Made by a program: the position numbers and the translations under genes
NCBI RefSeq assembly: GCF_004364125.1
Contig: NZ_SNZV01000010.1
Span: 1 to 64,000, forward strand
Source: Sphingobacterium paludis
Lineage (GTDB): Bacteria > Bacteroidota > Bacteroidia > Sphingobacteriales > Sphingobacteriaceae
Direction: 5' to 3'
DNA length: 64,000 nt
Part shown: in pieces, positions 26,162 to 36,700 of the stretch
Layout: the number at the start of each line of letters is the position of its first letter
Numbering within the stretch: the stretch's first letter is position 1
The notes under the pieces: model-generated
Databases searched by the model: none
The model's input: the letters and a program-made list of their open reading frames with translations, nothing else
What the model was told of the DNA's origin: nothing

Positions 26162-27097
26162 TTAGTTATCGGTAAAATCTAGTGGGGCCACAGCATGCTG
26201 ATCATGAAAATCCACAAACTCGTTGAGTGAATATTCCGGGCAGGCGCCTTCTTTGGCCGTGACAAATGCGCCCAGGGTAACCGCCCGCCGCATAGTCTGC
26301 TCAGCTGTGGCGTCCTTTTCTAACCGCTTTGACAAGAAACCAGCCAAAAAGGAATCACCACTGCCAACCGTATCTTTTATCGCAACGGGAACCGTAGGAT
26401 ACAAATAGAAATTATCTTCCCGAGCATACAAGGCGCCTTTACTTCCCTTAGAAATAATGACTTCCCGCAAATCAAAAGTGTCTTGTAGATAGTTGATACT
26501 GTCTTTTTCGCTGCTGTAGGACTTGCCCATAAAATCGAGCATCATACGCAGTTCTGCCTTGTTAAACTTCGCCAGATCTGTCTTATACAACAAATCCTTG
26601 ATCGTGTTTACCTGGTAAAATGGTTCCCGTAGATTGATGTCAAACACGTTATAGTTACTTCGTTCCAAGAAATCAAATAAGGTGTACCGAGACACCTCAT
26701 TGCGGGTGGATAGCGTACCAAACACTAACGCATCTACCTCGTGAACAATGGTTTGGTTTGCAATGGTTTTTTCAATAAAATCCCAGGCGACATTTTCCAC
26801 AATATCATAATGAGCATCGTTATTTTCATCCATGTGGGCAACGACCGTGCTTGTGGGATAGCTTTCATGAATTTGCAGCCCTTCGGTTGACATGTTCCAG
26901 GCCTTAAGCTGATTCAGCACTTCCAGCCCCAAATCATCGCTTCCAATCGCACTGATCATCGTGGCATCGATGCCCATTTTAAATAGATGGTAAGCGACAT
27001 TAAACGGCGCCCCGCCAATTCTCCGTTTGTCGCCAGGAAAAATATCCCACAACAACTCTCCGAAACATGCTACTTTAATCTTATTTTCCTGCATCAT
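26162..27097 (-). CDS. PfkB-family sugar kinase, probable fructokinase
   Basis: Phosphorylates a sugar with ATP. The 311-residue protein has the N-terminal PfkB signature (FGELLWDIFPGDKRRIGGAPFNVAYHL) and the C-terminal DTVGSGDSFLAGFL with the catalytic Asp. The GELLWD opening and GGAPFNVA are typical of the bacterial fructokinase group. The operon also has a mannitol-dehydrogenase-family enzyme that would yield fructose, which supports fructose as substrate. It is probably cytoplasmic. The upstream neighbour is an outer-membrane protein, and the LacI regulator is likely shared. Confidence 0.88.
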   Translation of the reverse strand: MMQENKIKVACFGELLWDIFPGDKRRIGGAPFNVAYHLFKMGIDATMISAIGSDDLGLEVLNQLKAWNMSTEGLQIHESYPTSTVVAHMDENNDAHYDIVENVAWDFIEKTIANQTIVHEVDALVFGTLSTRNEVSRYTLFDFLERSNYNVFDINLREPFYQVNTIKDLLYKTDLAKFNKAELRMMLDFMGKSYSSEKDSINYLQDTFDLREVIISKGSKGALYAREDNFYLYPTVPVAIKDTVGSGDSFLAGFLSKRLEKDATAEQTMRRAVTLGAFVTAKEGACPEYSLNEFVDFHDQHAVAPLDFTDN

Positions 27098-27181
27098 ACT
27101 ATTTTGATATACTTTTTACGTGATTATTATTTCGATCTATTTATCCTGCTAAGCCTCTGCTAAAGCCTTCCGAATTTTTGG

Positions 27182-27919
27182 TTAGAAAGAATAGGCCTGT
27201 ACCGAAAACTGAAGAAAGGCCCGGTTATCTACCGGATTCCACATCCCCCATAGACCTAATGGCAACACAATATCTCCCACTTTCAGGTTTCTGCTTAGCA
27301 TCAAACTAATCTCATTAAAGCCCGCATTCCTTGAAAAAAAGTTCGCTTGCTCCCCTTCGCCGTTATTTAATGCAAAGCTATACCCTAAGCGTCCTCGCAC
27401 TTCAATCTGCTCATTTTTTACAATCGGATACTCCCCAGATACGAATGTAGAAAATTTATTTTTGGAATTTTGGAGATCTCTGTCTCGTCCAAACAGCACC
27501 GTATTCCAGCTTATTATTAACGGTACAGTTTCACTTAACGTATAAAATGTTCGAAAATCAAAGAATCGCCCGGTTTCGTTGTTTCGGTAATTAAAAAACT
27601 CGGTGTTATTATAGGTGGCATCGGGGGAAAAATTGTAGATATCCCATAGCTCAACGGCGAAGCGTTTATGCTTGTAGCCTACAAAATTATTAAATTCCTT
27701 ATAGGAGCCACTGGTATTGCCGGCAGCCCAAAACCCACCGTAAACATTTTTGTAGGCCAACTTTATATCCCCGGTGTAAACGAGCCCAGATGCCACTTCA
27801 ATACCTCGCCACAGGTGGTTATTCCGAAGCTGTAAGGATGAGTGTAATTCCTGCCCAAAAAGCATCCCTGACCCCACAAGCCATAGGCATAGCATGGCCA
27901 ATAATTTAGCTTGTCTCAT
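27182..27919 (-). CDS. Exported outer-membrane beta-strand-rich protein
   Basis: A 245-residue protein with a signal peptide (residues 1-22, ending in GMLFGQ). The rest alternates hydrophobic and polar residues with many aromatics (WRGIEV, YGGFWAAG, FAVELWDIYNF) and ends in an aromatic residue after FLQFSVQAYSF, as outer-membrane barrels do. A 10-12 stranded barrel is plausible. I do not recognise a named family. Its place between a sugar transporter and a fructokinase suggests a porin for a small polyol or sugar, which is inference. Confidence 0.65.
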   Translation of the reverse strand: MRQAKLLAMLCLWLVGSGMLFGQELHSSLQLRNNHLWRGIEVASGLVYTGDIKLAYKNVYGGFWAAGNTSGSYKEFNNFVGYKHKRFAVELWDIYNFSPDATYNNTEFFNYRNNETGRFFDFRTFYTLSETVPLIISWNTVLFGRDRDLQNSKNKFSTFVSGEYPIVKNEQIEVRGRLGYSFALNNGEGEQANFFSRNAGFNEISLMLSRNLKVGDIVLPLGLWGMWNPVDNRAFLQFSVQAYSF

Positions 27920-27989
27920 TGCAATAGAGTTTGATAATAAAATTTGTTAGTATATCGTTGCCGAAGGGCGCTCGAATCAATAACCTGCT

Positions 27990-29309
27990 TTAGTCAAGTA
28001 TATCTTTGGCGCGAATGCGCGATCCAAATAAAGCGTAGGCCAGCATTAACAATTCACAGACCACGGTCAACATCCAAGTCCAACGCCAAGAGCCTAGCAG
28101 ATCGGCCAAGCCGCCTTGGATAAGGGTGAACACGGCACCACCGAAAACGGCAGAAATAAACACGCCGGACGCTTTGGAGGTGTATTTCTTTAAGCCTTTT
28201 ATCGATAGCGAGTAGATACAGCTCTACATCGAAGAGTGCAACAGACCAATAGCTACTAGAAACCATAAATTCTGGGTAACCATGGCGATGATAGCGAGCA
28301 CCGTTGCTAAAATAGTTGTGGTTATCAACTGTGTTTTGGCGGATATCTTATTGAAGAAACTGGATATCGCGCGTCCAACCAGGAAACCGCCCCAATATAA
28401 GGTGGACAGTAAAGCATGTATACCGAGATCCATGCCACCAATAATGATATCTGTTTTTCCGAAGAAAGTAAGCGGATGCCCCGATTCCATCAGCTCAAAA
28501 GCGTGCAGATTTATATTGGCGCCAATGGCAACTTCTGTGCCCACATAAAAGAAAATAGCCAGTACACCAAGCACGAAGTGCCGGAAAGACCATATGCTAC
28601 GTTCCAATTTTTCACCGTCGACAGCACGCGTATGCGCAATATCAGGAATGTTGAGGTTTTTGGTAACAAGTGTCACCAGCAATACGCAGAGCACAAGCCC
28701 AGCGATGGGCAATAGTAATTGCTTAATTTCAATACCTGCGATGGAAACCCCGCCAAACATCACTGCCGTTACAAAGAAAGGTGCAGATGTTGTACCGATA
28801 GAATTAATTGCCGTCGTGATATTGAGACGTTGCACGGGTTGCGTTCCAGGCAATTCATAAGACGCCACATAAGGGTTCACAACCACCTGAATAACGGCTG
28901 CCGAGGTCCCCATTAAATACGATCCCATCACAAAGATAATAAAGCCATAAGGTACAATCGTATCGCCCAGCTGCAGTACGAGATGCGTGTGTTGTGATCC
29001 GATCCAAGAGGAAATAAAATACATCACCAAACCCGATATCATAAAGAACAGTCCCCGCAAGATGGTACTTTTGTAGCCCAAACGGTTCACCCACTTACTG
29101 GCTACTGTGCCATTTAACAGGTAACCTAAGAAGAAAAAGAAGGTGATCAACGTGGTGAATGTATTTTTTAACTGACCCGCATCAGCAAGAAATGTGATTT
29201 TTAATGGCGCCTGCAACTGTTCGTTTACAGTTGTCAGAAACCCTACAATAAAATATATAAAAGTTACTGTAGCAAATGGCAATATGCTATTACGTGTATT
29301 GGATGTCAT
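27990..29309 (-). pseudogene. FucP/GluP-type sugar MFS transporter with in-frame stop
   Basis: A sugar:proton symporter of the major facilitator superfamily, 439 codons. It has FucP-like features: an N-terminal cytoplasmic loop with NRLGYKSTILRGL and a PYVASYELPG stretch, then about twelve hydrophobic segments. At 28224-28226 the frame is stopped by TAG after GLLHSSM. The reading continues in the same frame to 27990 with clean family sequence (SCIYSLSIKGLKKYTSKASG and the last two helices). FucP-type relatives have Trp after this Met, so TGG to TAG is the simplest explanation. The truncated protein would lack the last two helices. It follows the polyol dehydrogenase by 33 bases. A sequencing error cannot be excluded. 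Confidence 0.88.
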
Positions 29310-29342
29310 AACCTTTAGATTTATTTGAATGATTTAAATGGA

Positions 29343-30782
29343 TTAATGAGATAAAGATTGATTCGCTAGCACAGTCCCCATCCCTTCATTTTTTATGCGT
29401 TTTACATAATTGACATAGTGTTCGGCAAACCCTTTTTCATCTGCTAAATTCAGATGTTTGAATGGAGGTATTGCCAAAAAGGCAAGTGGATTTTCATCCT
29501 TTATAAGATCTAAGTCCTGTTGTGTTAGCCATGGTTCATTAATTTCATAGCTTGATCCCGTATCATCCTTTAGATAGGCTAGGTAATGTCGATAAGCTGC
29601 AATGAGTATAGCGACACGGCTGAGATCTTGGCCTGCTGCGATCATCTTTTTAAGATTCGGAACGATATAGACTGGAAATTTAGAAAGCCCATCGCCACAT
29701 AAACGGCTCACTTGGTCGCTTACCGATTTGTTTCCGAAACGCTCGACTAATGTTTGTTTGTATTCTTCCAAATCCGTTCCCTTTGGCGCTGGCACATGCG
29801 GCGTGATATCCAAATCCATAAATGTTTTTATGAATGCCCGTATATCCTCATCCTGCATCGCTTGGTCAACCTTACGGTAACCTTTGAGCATAGACGGATA
29901 CGACAACAGTGTGTGAGAAGCATTCAATAAACTTAGTTTCATGTTTTCAAAAGGCTCGACATTATCGGTAAACTCTACCCCTACTCTTTCCAGTGCCGGC
30001 CTTCCTGCAATAAAATTATCTTCGATTACCCATTGTATAAAATCTTCGCAATACACGGGCGCTTTATCGGCTATGCCACTTTTCTTGTTCAATCGCTCTA
30101 CATCTTGCGCAGTGGTTGTCGGCGTGATACGGTCGACCATACTGTTCGGGAAACTGACATGGTCGCGAACCCAATGGAATAGATCCTCGTCCTGCTCGGC
30201 AATGAATGTGGTGAAAGCCTGTTTCGCGGCATCACCATTGTGCTGTAAATTATCGCAGGATAAAATAGTGAGGCCACCGACCTGCTTTTCACGACGGCGC
30301 CGCAATCCCTCTGCAATAAAACCAAAAATCGTTTTTGGCGCTGAAGGACGTTTTAGGTCATGTTCTACCGTTTCATTATCCCAGATGAAGCTTTGCGTCG
30401 ATTTATCGAGGTTATACCCACCCTCCGTGATGGTCAGGGTAATGATTTTAATAGCAGGATCCGCAATCTTATCCAGAACAGCATCAGGCTGTTCAACCGC
30501 CCACAGCAATTCTTTTATAGCCTCAATTTCATGCAGTTCATCCCGCCCGTCCCTTCCGCATACCGTAAGGGTATAACGTAAATTTTGCGCTGTCAAGTTT
30601 TGAAAGGTATTTTTGTCTGAAGCTAATAAACAAACCCCACAGATACCCCAATTCGCTTGGTCTTCATCCCTTAACAGCTGATTAATAAAAAAAGCTTGGT
30701 GTGCACGGTGAAAGTTTCCTACACCGATATGCAAAATTCCGCAATTCATGCGCTCGCCATCAAAATTATGTTGATTTCCCAT
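29343..30782 (-). CDS. Mannitol dehydrogenase family oxidoreductase
   Basis: An NAD-dependent polyol dehydrogenase of the mannitol 2-dehydrogenase / arabinitol dehydrogenase / fructuronate reductase family, 479 residues. The N-terminal Rossmann part has ILHIGVGNFHRAHQAFF. The catalytic signature K-x-S-L-L-N-A-S-H follows near residue 283. The neighbours (sugar transporter, fructokinase) point to mannitol or a similar polyol converted to fructose. It is the first gene of a minus-strand operon, divergent from the LacI regulator, with paired operators between. Confidence 0.9.
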   Translation of the reverse strand: MGNQHNFDGERMNCGILHIGVGNFHRAHQAFFINQLLRDEDQANWGICGVCLLASDKNTFQNLTAQNLRYTLTVCGRDGRDELHEIEAIKELLWAVEQPDAVLDKIADPAIKIITLTITEGGYNLDKSTQSFIWDNETVEHDLKRPSAPKTIFGFIAEGLRRRREKQVGGLTILSCDNLQHNGDAAKQAFTTFIAEQDEDLFHWVRDHVSFPNSMVDRITPTTTAQDVERLNKKSGIADKAPVYCEDFIQWVIEDNFIAGRPALERVGVEFTDNVEPFENMKLSLLNASHTLLSYPSMLKGYRKVDQAMQDEDIRAFIKTFMDLDITPHVPAPKGTDLEEYKQTLVERFGNKSVSDQVSRLCGDGLSKFPVYIVPNLKKMIAAGQDLSRVAILIAAYRHYLAYLKDDTGSSYEINEPWLTQQDLDLIKDENPLAFLAIPPFKHLNLADEKGFAEHYVNYVKRIKNEGMGTVLANQSLSH

Positions 30783-30826
30783 CGTATAACAATTTACCGG
30801 TTTATAATAAAATCTTACTGGTTAAC

Positions 30827-30834
30827 CAAAACTA
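30827..30834 (-). promoter_or_regulatory. Candidate promoter of the polyol operon
   Basis: TAGTTTTG on the minus strand matches TAnnTTTG. Transcription would begin near 30820, about 38 bases before the dehydrogenase ATG. The -33 region is poorly matched, as expected if an activator or de-repression is involved. Confidence 0.4.
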
Positions 30835-30879
30835 CCGAATAGCATGTTTATTAAAAATTGAAAATCAATATTATACATA

Positions 30880-30912
30880 TGGGATCGATCCCAAAGTTAA
30901 GGGAACGATCCC
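30880..30912. promoter_or_regulatory. Tandem LacI-type operators
   Basis: A perfect 14-bp palindrome TGGGATCGATCCCA (30880-30893) is followed by a near copy, GGGAACGATCCC (30901-30912). The start-to-start distance is exactly 20 bp, and the repeat extends into the shared flank CCCAAAGT. A CG-centred palindrome between divergent LacI-regulator and target genes is what a LacI dimer recognises; the 20-bp spacing puts both copies on one helix face. Confidence 0.75.
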
Positions 30913-30931
30913 AAAGTAACTTTCTTATACT

Positions 30932-30939
30932 TACCTTTG
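30932..30939 (+). promoter_or_regulatory. Candidate promoter of the LacI gene
   Basis: TACCTTTG matches TAnnTTTG exactly and would start transcription near 30946, 22 bases before the ATG. The second operator copy ends 20 bases upstream, so the regulator probably controls itself. Confidence 0.5.
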
Positions 30940-30967
30940 AGAAAATAATTAAACAGAGAGAAAGGTT

Positions 30968-31987
30968 ATGAAGCGCGTAACTATTAAAGATTTGTCCAAA
31001 TACCTGGCACTATCAACCTCTACGATATCACGAGCGTTTGTAGACGATAAACATATCCATCCAGAAACCAAGCGTATCGTGCTTGAAGGTGCTCAAAAGC
31101 TGGGTTATCGCCCCAACCCCATGGCACTGAGTTTAAAGTATGGTAAGTCAAAAAACATTGGCTTTGTTGTACCCGAAATGACGACACCATTCTCTTCCAC
31201 GGTTTTACGCGGTGTGCAAAACGTATTGTACCCATTGGGCTATAGGGTTATCATTATGCAATCTGACGAAAATCCTGAAATTGAACGAAAGAACCTGTTG
31301 CTTTTGGAGGAATTTAATGTAGACGGCATCATCATCAACCTGTGTCATGAAACATTTAATCAAGCAACCTATCAACAGGTAATGGAAAAGGGCATCCCTA
31401 TGGTTTTTTTCGACCGTATCCCACCGCGCACGTTGGATGTTTCAAAAGTGTTGGTCAACGACAACATCAAAGCCTCGCTTATGGTAGAGCACCTCATCAG
31501 TATCGGAAGAAAAAGGATCGTACATTTAAAAGGCCCTTCCAGCATACGTAATGCAGAGGAACGCGCTAGTGGCTACCGTCGGATTTTGACCAAGCATCAG
31601 TTGTTTGATCCGCAGCTTCTTGTGGAGCCGCAAGGGATGCTGTTTCAGCACGGACGCGATGCAGCCAAGGAGCTTATCGAAAAAAACATTGCTTTCGATA
31701 GTATTTTCGCATTTACCGATACCTTAGCCATTGGCGCGATGAACTATTTATTGGAACAAGGATACCGGATTCCCGAGCAGATTGCGATTGCAAGTTTTTC
31801 CGGAACAGAAATGGCCACAATCGTTCACCCGCCACTATCCAATGTGCAACAGCCGCTGGTGGAAATGGGCGAAACGGCAGCAACATTGGTTATGGAAAAA
31901 ATCAATAACGCAGTGGCTCCATGTCAATCGGTTACACTCGACGCAAAATTGATCTACAGATCATCCACGTTGGGCAACCCGGTCTAA
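30968..31987 (+). CDS. LacI-family transcriptional regulator
   Basis: A 339-residue regulator. The N-terminal helix-turn-helix TIKDLSKYLALSTSTISRAF and hinge-helix region (LGYRPNPMALSLK) are typical. The periplasmic-binding-protein-like sensor domain shows NIGFVVPEMTTPFSS, DGIIINLCHE, MVFFDRIPP and FAFTDTLAIGAMNYL. It ends with the usual LIYRSSTLG. It is divergent from the polyol operon and probably binds the twin palindromes between them; the inducer may be the polyol, fructose or a phosphate of it. Confidence 0.93.
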   Translation: MKRVTIKDLSKYLALSTSTISRAFVDDKHIHPETKRIVLEGAQKLGYRPNPMALSLKYGKSKNIGFVVPEMTTPFSSTVLRGVQNVLYPLGYRVIIMQSDENPEIERKNLLLLEEFNVDGIIINLCHETFNQATYQQVMEKGIPMVFFDRIPPRTLDVSKVLVNDNIKASLMVEHLISIGRKRIVHLKGPSSIRNAEERASGYRRILTKHQLFDPQLLVEPQGMLFQHGRDAAKELIEKNIAFDSIFAFTDTLAIGAMNYLLEQGYRIPEQIAIASFSGTEMATIVHPPLSNVQQPLVEMGETAATLVMEKINNAVAPCQSVTLDAKLIYRSSTLGNPV

Positions 31988-32083
31988 TTTTTGTCTAAAC
32001 AAGATCCATGCACAGCATATAGAGCTTTACCGCTGTTTCTTGAACACTAAAATCTTTAACACCTTACCGTTCGCTGTAAAAAA

Positions 32084-32124
32084 ATAAGCTGCTTCCCCAA
32101 GTACAGATTAGGGAAACAGCTTAT
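32084..32124 (-). terminator. Terminator of the SusCD operon
   Basis: A 14-bp stem (32084-32097 with 32111-32124, one mismatch) with a 13-base loop. On the minus strand it is followed directly by a run of T, so it ends the SusC/SusD transcript 24 bases after the SusD stop. It may also stop the convergent LacI transcript. Confidence 0.8.
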
Positions 32125-32147
32125 ACGCTTTCTTTTCAGAAAATTTG

Positions 32148-33716
32148 TTACCAGCCGTTATTTTGCGCTATTCCAGAATTGCTTAGATCCGGTGGCGGGA
32201 TCGGCCAAACATGGTGAACGGAGGGATCAAATCTGCGCCCACTCCAAACCTCTACTATGGTATAAGAAGAAGTCGGATCCGTTTTGTTGGCATGCTGTCT
32301 ACCTGTTGCAGGACGTGCGTAGGCTGCCTGTGCATCACCCCAACGCACTAAATCGGAATGCCTATCGGTATACTCTGCCGCAAACTCCGATCTTCTTTCT
32401 CGTTTTAAATCGGCGAGCGTGGCGCCCTGAAGCGCGGGTAAGCCCGCTCTATTGCGCACCAAGTTGATTTCCATATCGCCACTTTGGCCCAACATGATGC
32501 TTGCCTCGGCTTTCATCAGGAGTATATCCGCATAACGCACCAAAGGAACGTTCAGATCCGAGGTGGGATAATCCCCAATTGGATTTAGATGCTGCGCGAT
32601 TGGGTAGCGAAAAGGCTCCATATACTTCTTAAACTGAAAGCCAGTCTGCGAATTGGCCGAATAATACCTGCGTTCCTCGCCAAATAGGGTGTAGCTATCG
32701 TTGAATTCCAGTATTGTTGCCTTTTTTCGCGCATCGCCCGCTTCAAAGGAGTTATAGAGTTCTAAAGAGGGATGGAAATATCCCCAGCCATTGTAAAGAC
32801 CGTAACCGGTGTTTTCAAAAACAACCGCCGGAAGAATACAGCCATTCACTTTATTGGAGACGACAGAGAATATATATTCCGAAGAATAGTTGTTCGCAAT
32901 ATAGAAGACACTGGCAAAATCTTCTTCGGGCCTATCCGTATCGATAAGCTTACGACCCGACCCAGAATTCGTCACCATATCGCAGTACTTAACGACCTCT
33001 GCCCAGCGAGCATTGTCGTAGCGTGCCCACTGTATATTTGTTTTCGCTAAATATGCGTAAGCGGCATCCTTATTGGCACGTCCGAGATCATTAGCATCGT
33101 AAGTCGTTAACAAGGGCAACAAGTCGGCTGCTGCCAGAAGATCTTTTTCGATCTGCAGAAAATTTTCCCGTACGTGCGGTGGTCTAACAAACGATGTTTC
33201 CAGCATATTTTCTTCCGTGACGATTGGCACACCAGCGCGTTGATCGCCGTAATACTGCGCCAAATAGAAGTAGGCATATCCCCGCATAAAATATGCTTCC
33301 CCAAGCACGCGCCGCTTGATGCTTTCATTAATCTGCATTGCCGGCACCTTATGTATGATCGTATTGGCGCGCTGGATGATTTGATAAAAGATTCTATACA
33401 TGCTATTGATACGGTTTTCGTTGCCGGTAGCGGTAAAGTTACGTACGGCTGCGGAACCCGCATCCGTGCGCCCAGTTACCATATCGTCTGAGGCGTTGAT
33501 AAACCAAAAGAGACCGCGGCCAAACATATTGTCATAACTAAAATGCTGGTAGAGGCCGTTTGCCGCAAAAATGGCATCAGACTCGGTTTTCCAATAGTTA
33601 GCATCGGTTATAGAACCTTGCGGTGTTAAGTCTGTAAAACTTTTACTGCATGATTGTGCACACAATCCTGCAGCGAGCAGAACGAATGCGATATATTTAG
33701 TTACTTTTAAATACAT
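32148..33716 (-). CDS. SusD/RagB-family outer-membrane glycan-binding lipoprotein
   Basis: Surface lipoprotein that binds the substrate and lids the SusC pore. 522 residues; the signal has a lipobox ending at Cys23 (LCAQSC). Family landmarks are the early SFTDLTPQGSITDANYWKTESDA, TPR-like helices (GEAYFMRGYAYFYLAQYYGD) and the C-terminal YADILLMKAEASIMLG and RRSEFAAEYTDRHSDLVRWG stretch. It follows SusC by 17 bases. No hydrolase gene follows, so the substrate cannot be guessed from neighbours. Confidence 0.93.
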   Translation of the reverse strand: MYLKVTKYIAFVLLAAGLCAQSCSKSFTDLTPQGSITDANYWKTESDAIFAANGLYQHFSYDNMFGRGLFWFINASDDMVTGRTDAGSAAVRNFTATGNENRINSMYRIFYQIIQRANTIIHKVPAMQINESIKRRVLGEAYFMRGYAYFYLAQYYGDQRAGVPIVTEENMLETSFVRPPHVRENFLQIEKDLLAAADLLPLLTTYDANDLGRANKDAAYAYLAKTNIQWARYDNARWAEVVKYCDMVTNSGSGRKLIDTDRPEEDFASVFYIANNYSSEYIFSVVSNKVNGCILPAVVFENTGYGLYNGWGYFHPSLELYNSFEAGDARKKATILEFNDSYTLFGEERRYYSANSQTGFQFKKYMEPFRYPIAQHLNPIGDYPTSDLNVPLVRYADILLMKAEASIMLGQSGDMEINLVRNRAGLPALQGATLADLKRERRSEFAAEYTDRHSDLVRWGDAQAAYARPATGRQHANKTDPTSSYTIVEVWSGRRFDPSVHHVWPIPPPDLSNSGIAQNNGW

Positions 33717-33733
33717 TTCTATAGTGTTTACAG

Positions 33734-36700
33734 TTAAAAATTAAGGTTAAGCCCTAACGTGTAGGTTTTTGGCAGTGGATAGTTGGCCATATCCAACCCC
33801 GTACTGCCTACCTCAGGGTCTATACCCGAGTACGAAGTGAAAGTAAATGGATTTTCTGCCGAGAAATACACCCTCGTTTGTAATTTTCCAAAAAGATTGC
33901 GCAGATTGTATCCTAGGGTTACATTCTTGATACGGAAATAATCGCCGTTTTCCAAGTACCAATCGGAGGCTGTTCCAAAGTTATTATTGGGATCTTGTCT
34001 AGACAGCAAGGGAATATCCGTATTGGTGTTCTGTGGTGTCCATGCGTTTAATACGCGGCTGTCTAAGTTATAACCATTGGAACCCGCATTATACGCGGTA
34101 AATTTATAGCCATTGAAGATCTTCACACCAGACACCCCGTAGGTTAGCACACTCAGATCAAAGTTCTTGTAATCTACATTCAAGGAAAAGCCGTAAGTAA
34201 ATCTCGGAATGGCACTACCCATGTACACCCGATCCTCATCCGAAATTCTACCGTCGCCATTGGTATCCACAAAACGCAAATCGCCAGGGCGGGCTCGTGG
34301 CTGAACGCCGTGCGCAGCTACTTCTTCCTGCGATTGAAAGATCCCATCACTGGGAATTAAGTAGTAAGAATAGAGGCGCTGCCCGGGTGCAGTACGATAA
34401 GGCACCAATGCATTGCGCACGTTATCGCCATGCTGAATGAAGGCATTCGAATAGTCGTCGAGGTGCAAGACTTTATTGTCATTGACACCGATATTGGCCT
34501 GTGCTGCAATACGCCAATCACCAAAGGTATCATTATATCTTATGGTGGCTTCCACGCCCTTGTTCATGATATCGCCAATATTGGTCGTTGGCCCACTTTC
34601 AAAACCAACATGCGGATCAGGATCATTGGTAAACACCATACCAATAGTCTTCTTTTCATAGTAATCCGCTGCTAAGGTGAGTTTATTTAAAACAGTCATA
34701 TCCACACCAATATCAAAAGATTGCGATCTTTCCCAAATAATATTAGGGTTGTATTGTTTGTTGACCGAAAAATGCCTGACCAGCCCGAAATCTGAACCAA
34801 GCGGCGTAGATGTCCCTGTGGATAGTGGAATATTGTAGGCATACCTAGGAATGGACTGCATATTGCCAATTTGCCCCCAAGAAGCCCGCAGTTTCAAGTC
34901 GTTGACGACAGTTTTGTCAAAGAAAGGTTCAGATGAGATCTTCCAGGCACCGGAAATGGAAGGGAAGACATCGGAGCGATTTTCTACCGGTAAACGCGAT
35001 GAGCGATCCTTGCGGATACTGGCGCCAATATAATAGCGGTTTGCATAATTATAGTTTACTCGTGCGATAGCAGAAGTCAGCGATTCTTCTGATACGCTAC
35101 TGCCGGGCAGAGTCGGGACGGATGCTGCATTTCCGATATATTGATACCACGGATCTTCGCGCTCGAATCCCACCCCTCGCACTGAATATCCTTCATCACG
35201 CATTTTTTGAGCCGAATAAACCGCAACTACATCAAGATTATGCTCGCCAAAACTTTTCGTGTAGTTCAACTGCTGATCCCAAATCCAGCGATCTCCTTGA
35301 GATTCCTCATGGTAAAGGTAATTGTTAAGGTTCGCGCGACCAATTTCCGGAACTCTAGGTTCAAAGCGCTTGCTGGATGAACGTACCAAACTAAGAGCAA
35401 AGTTAGACTTAAACGTCAAGCCGTCGAAAATATTGACATTAGCGAAAACGTTACCGTTTAAGCTTAACGAAGGATTTCTTACCGTAGGTCTTAGCAACAA
35501 GGCTACAGGATTGTAGGTATCGCCATATGTCCCGGAAAAGCCTGCAAGTTCGGGAGGTACCGTACCGTGAAAATTGCCATTCTGGTCATAGACTGGAGCA
35601 GCGGGATTCATGTAAATGGCATTAATGATCGTGCCGCTATAGCTGTCGCTCGTGTTCGCACCACGCGCTGTGGTGTGCGTTACATAAAAATTTTGACCAA
35701 CGGTTACACGGTCGAAAAAGTCAAAATCCGATTTCAAGCGATAGGTAAATCTTTTGTAATCGGTATTAAGCAACGAACCTTTGCTATCGTGGTAACCGAA
35801 AGACGAGCTATATCGGGATTTTTCACCTCCCCCTGACAACTGCACATTTGCATTGAGGATAGTTCCGGTTTGGAAAATTTCATCCATCCAGTTGGTGCGT
35901 GTTACCTGTCCCCAAGGATTTTGAGCCGCATCATGTCCTGCACTCAAGGGTACTCCGTCGGTTCTTGCCGCCGTGTTATAGGCCTGCGCATACTGTTCCG
36001 CGTTCAAGGCAGACGGTAAATTGCTCGCCGTTTGCCAGCCACGGTATACATCGGCATTTAATTTTGGCGCACCGGATTTCCCGCTCTTTGTTGTGATGAC
36101 GATAACGCCAGACGAGGCCTGCGCGCCATAGATGGCTGCTGCAGCTGCATCCTTCAGGATGTCTACCGTTTCAATATCGTTCGGGTTGATAGGGCCGCCG
36201 TAGTTTGGCATTCCATCCACCACATACAGCGGTGATTCCCCATTTAGCGTTCCCATGCCGCGAATCATCACTCGCGGACCAGCGCCAGGGTTCCCTCCGG
36301 AAGAAATGACCGTCACGCCGGCCACGTTGCCCTGCATCATACCTTCAAGATTTGATACCGGCCTATTGACCTGATCGGACACATTAGGCAAGGAGCTAAC
36401 CGCGGTAGTCAAATCACCGCGCTTTTGCTCTCCATAGCCCACCACAACAACTTCATCCAAAGCCGAACTTTGTTCTTCTAGACGGATTAACATCGAATTA
36501 CTTTCACCCGACTTTATCGCTGTGGCCGCCGTCTCATAGGGTACATAGCCCACCATACTGACTTTAATGCGGTATTGACCGGCAGCGTCCAACCCCGCTA
36601 AGACGAACATGCCTTTTTGATCGGTTGAAACTTGCGTCACCGTCTTACCATTGGCATCGATCAGTTGTATCGTTGCCCCCGGGATAGATGTCCCCTTGCT

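Noticed and set aside
28054..28266. Separate 70-residue gene downstream of the truncated transporter
   Set aside because: This region is in frame with the transporter in another reading, and the transporter's own frame gives the expected last two helices; the 70-residue frame is a shadow.
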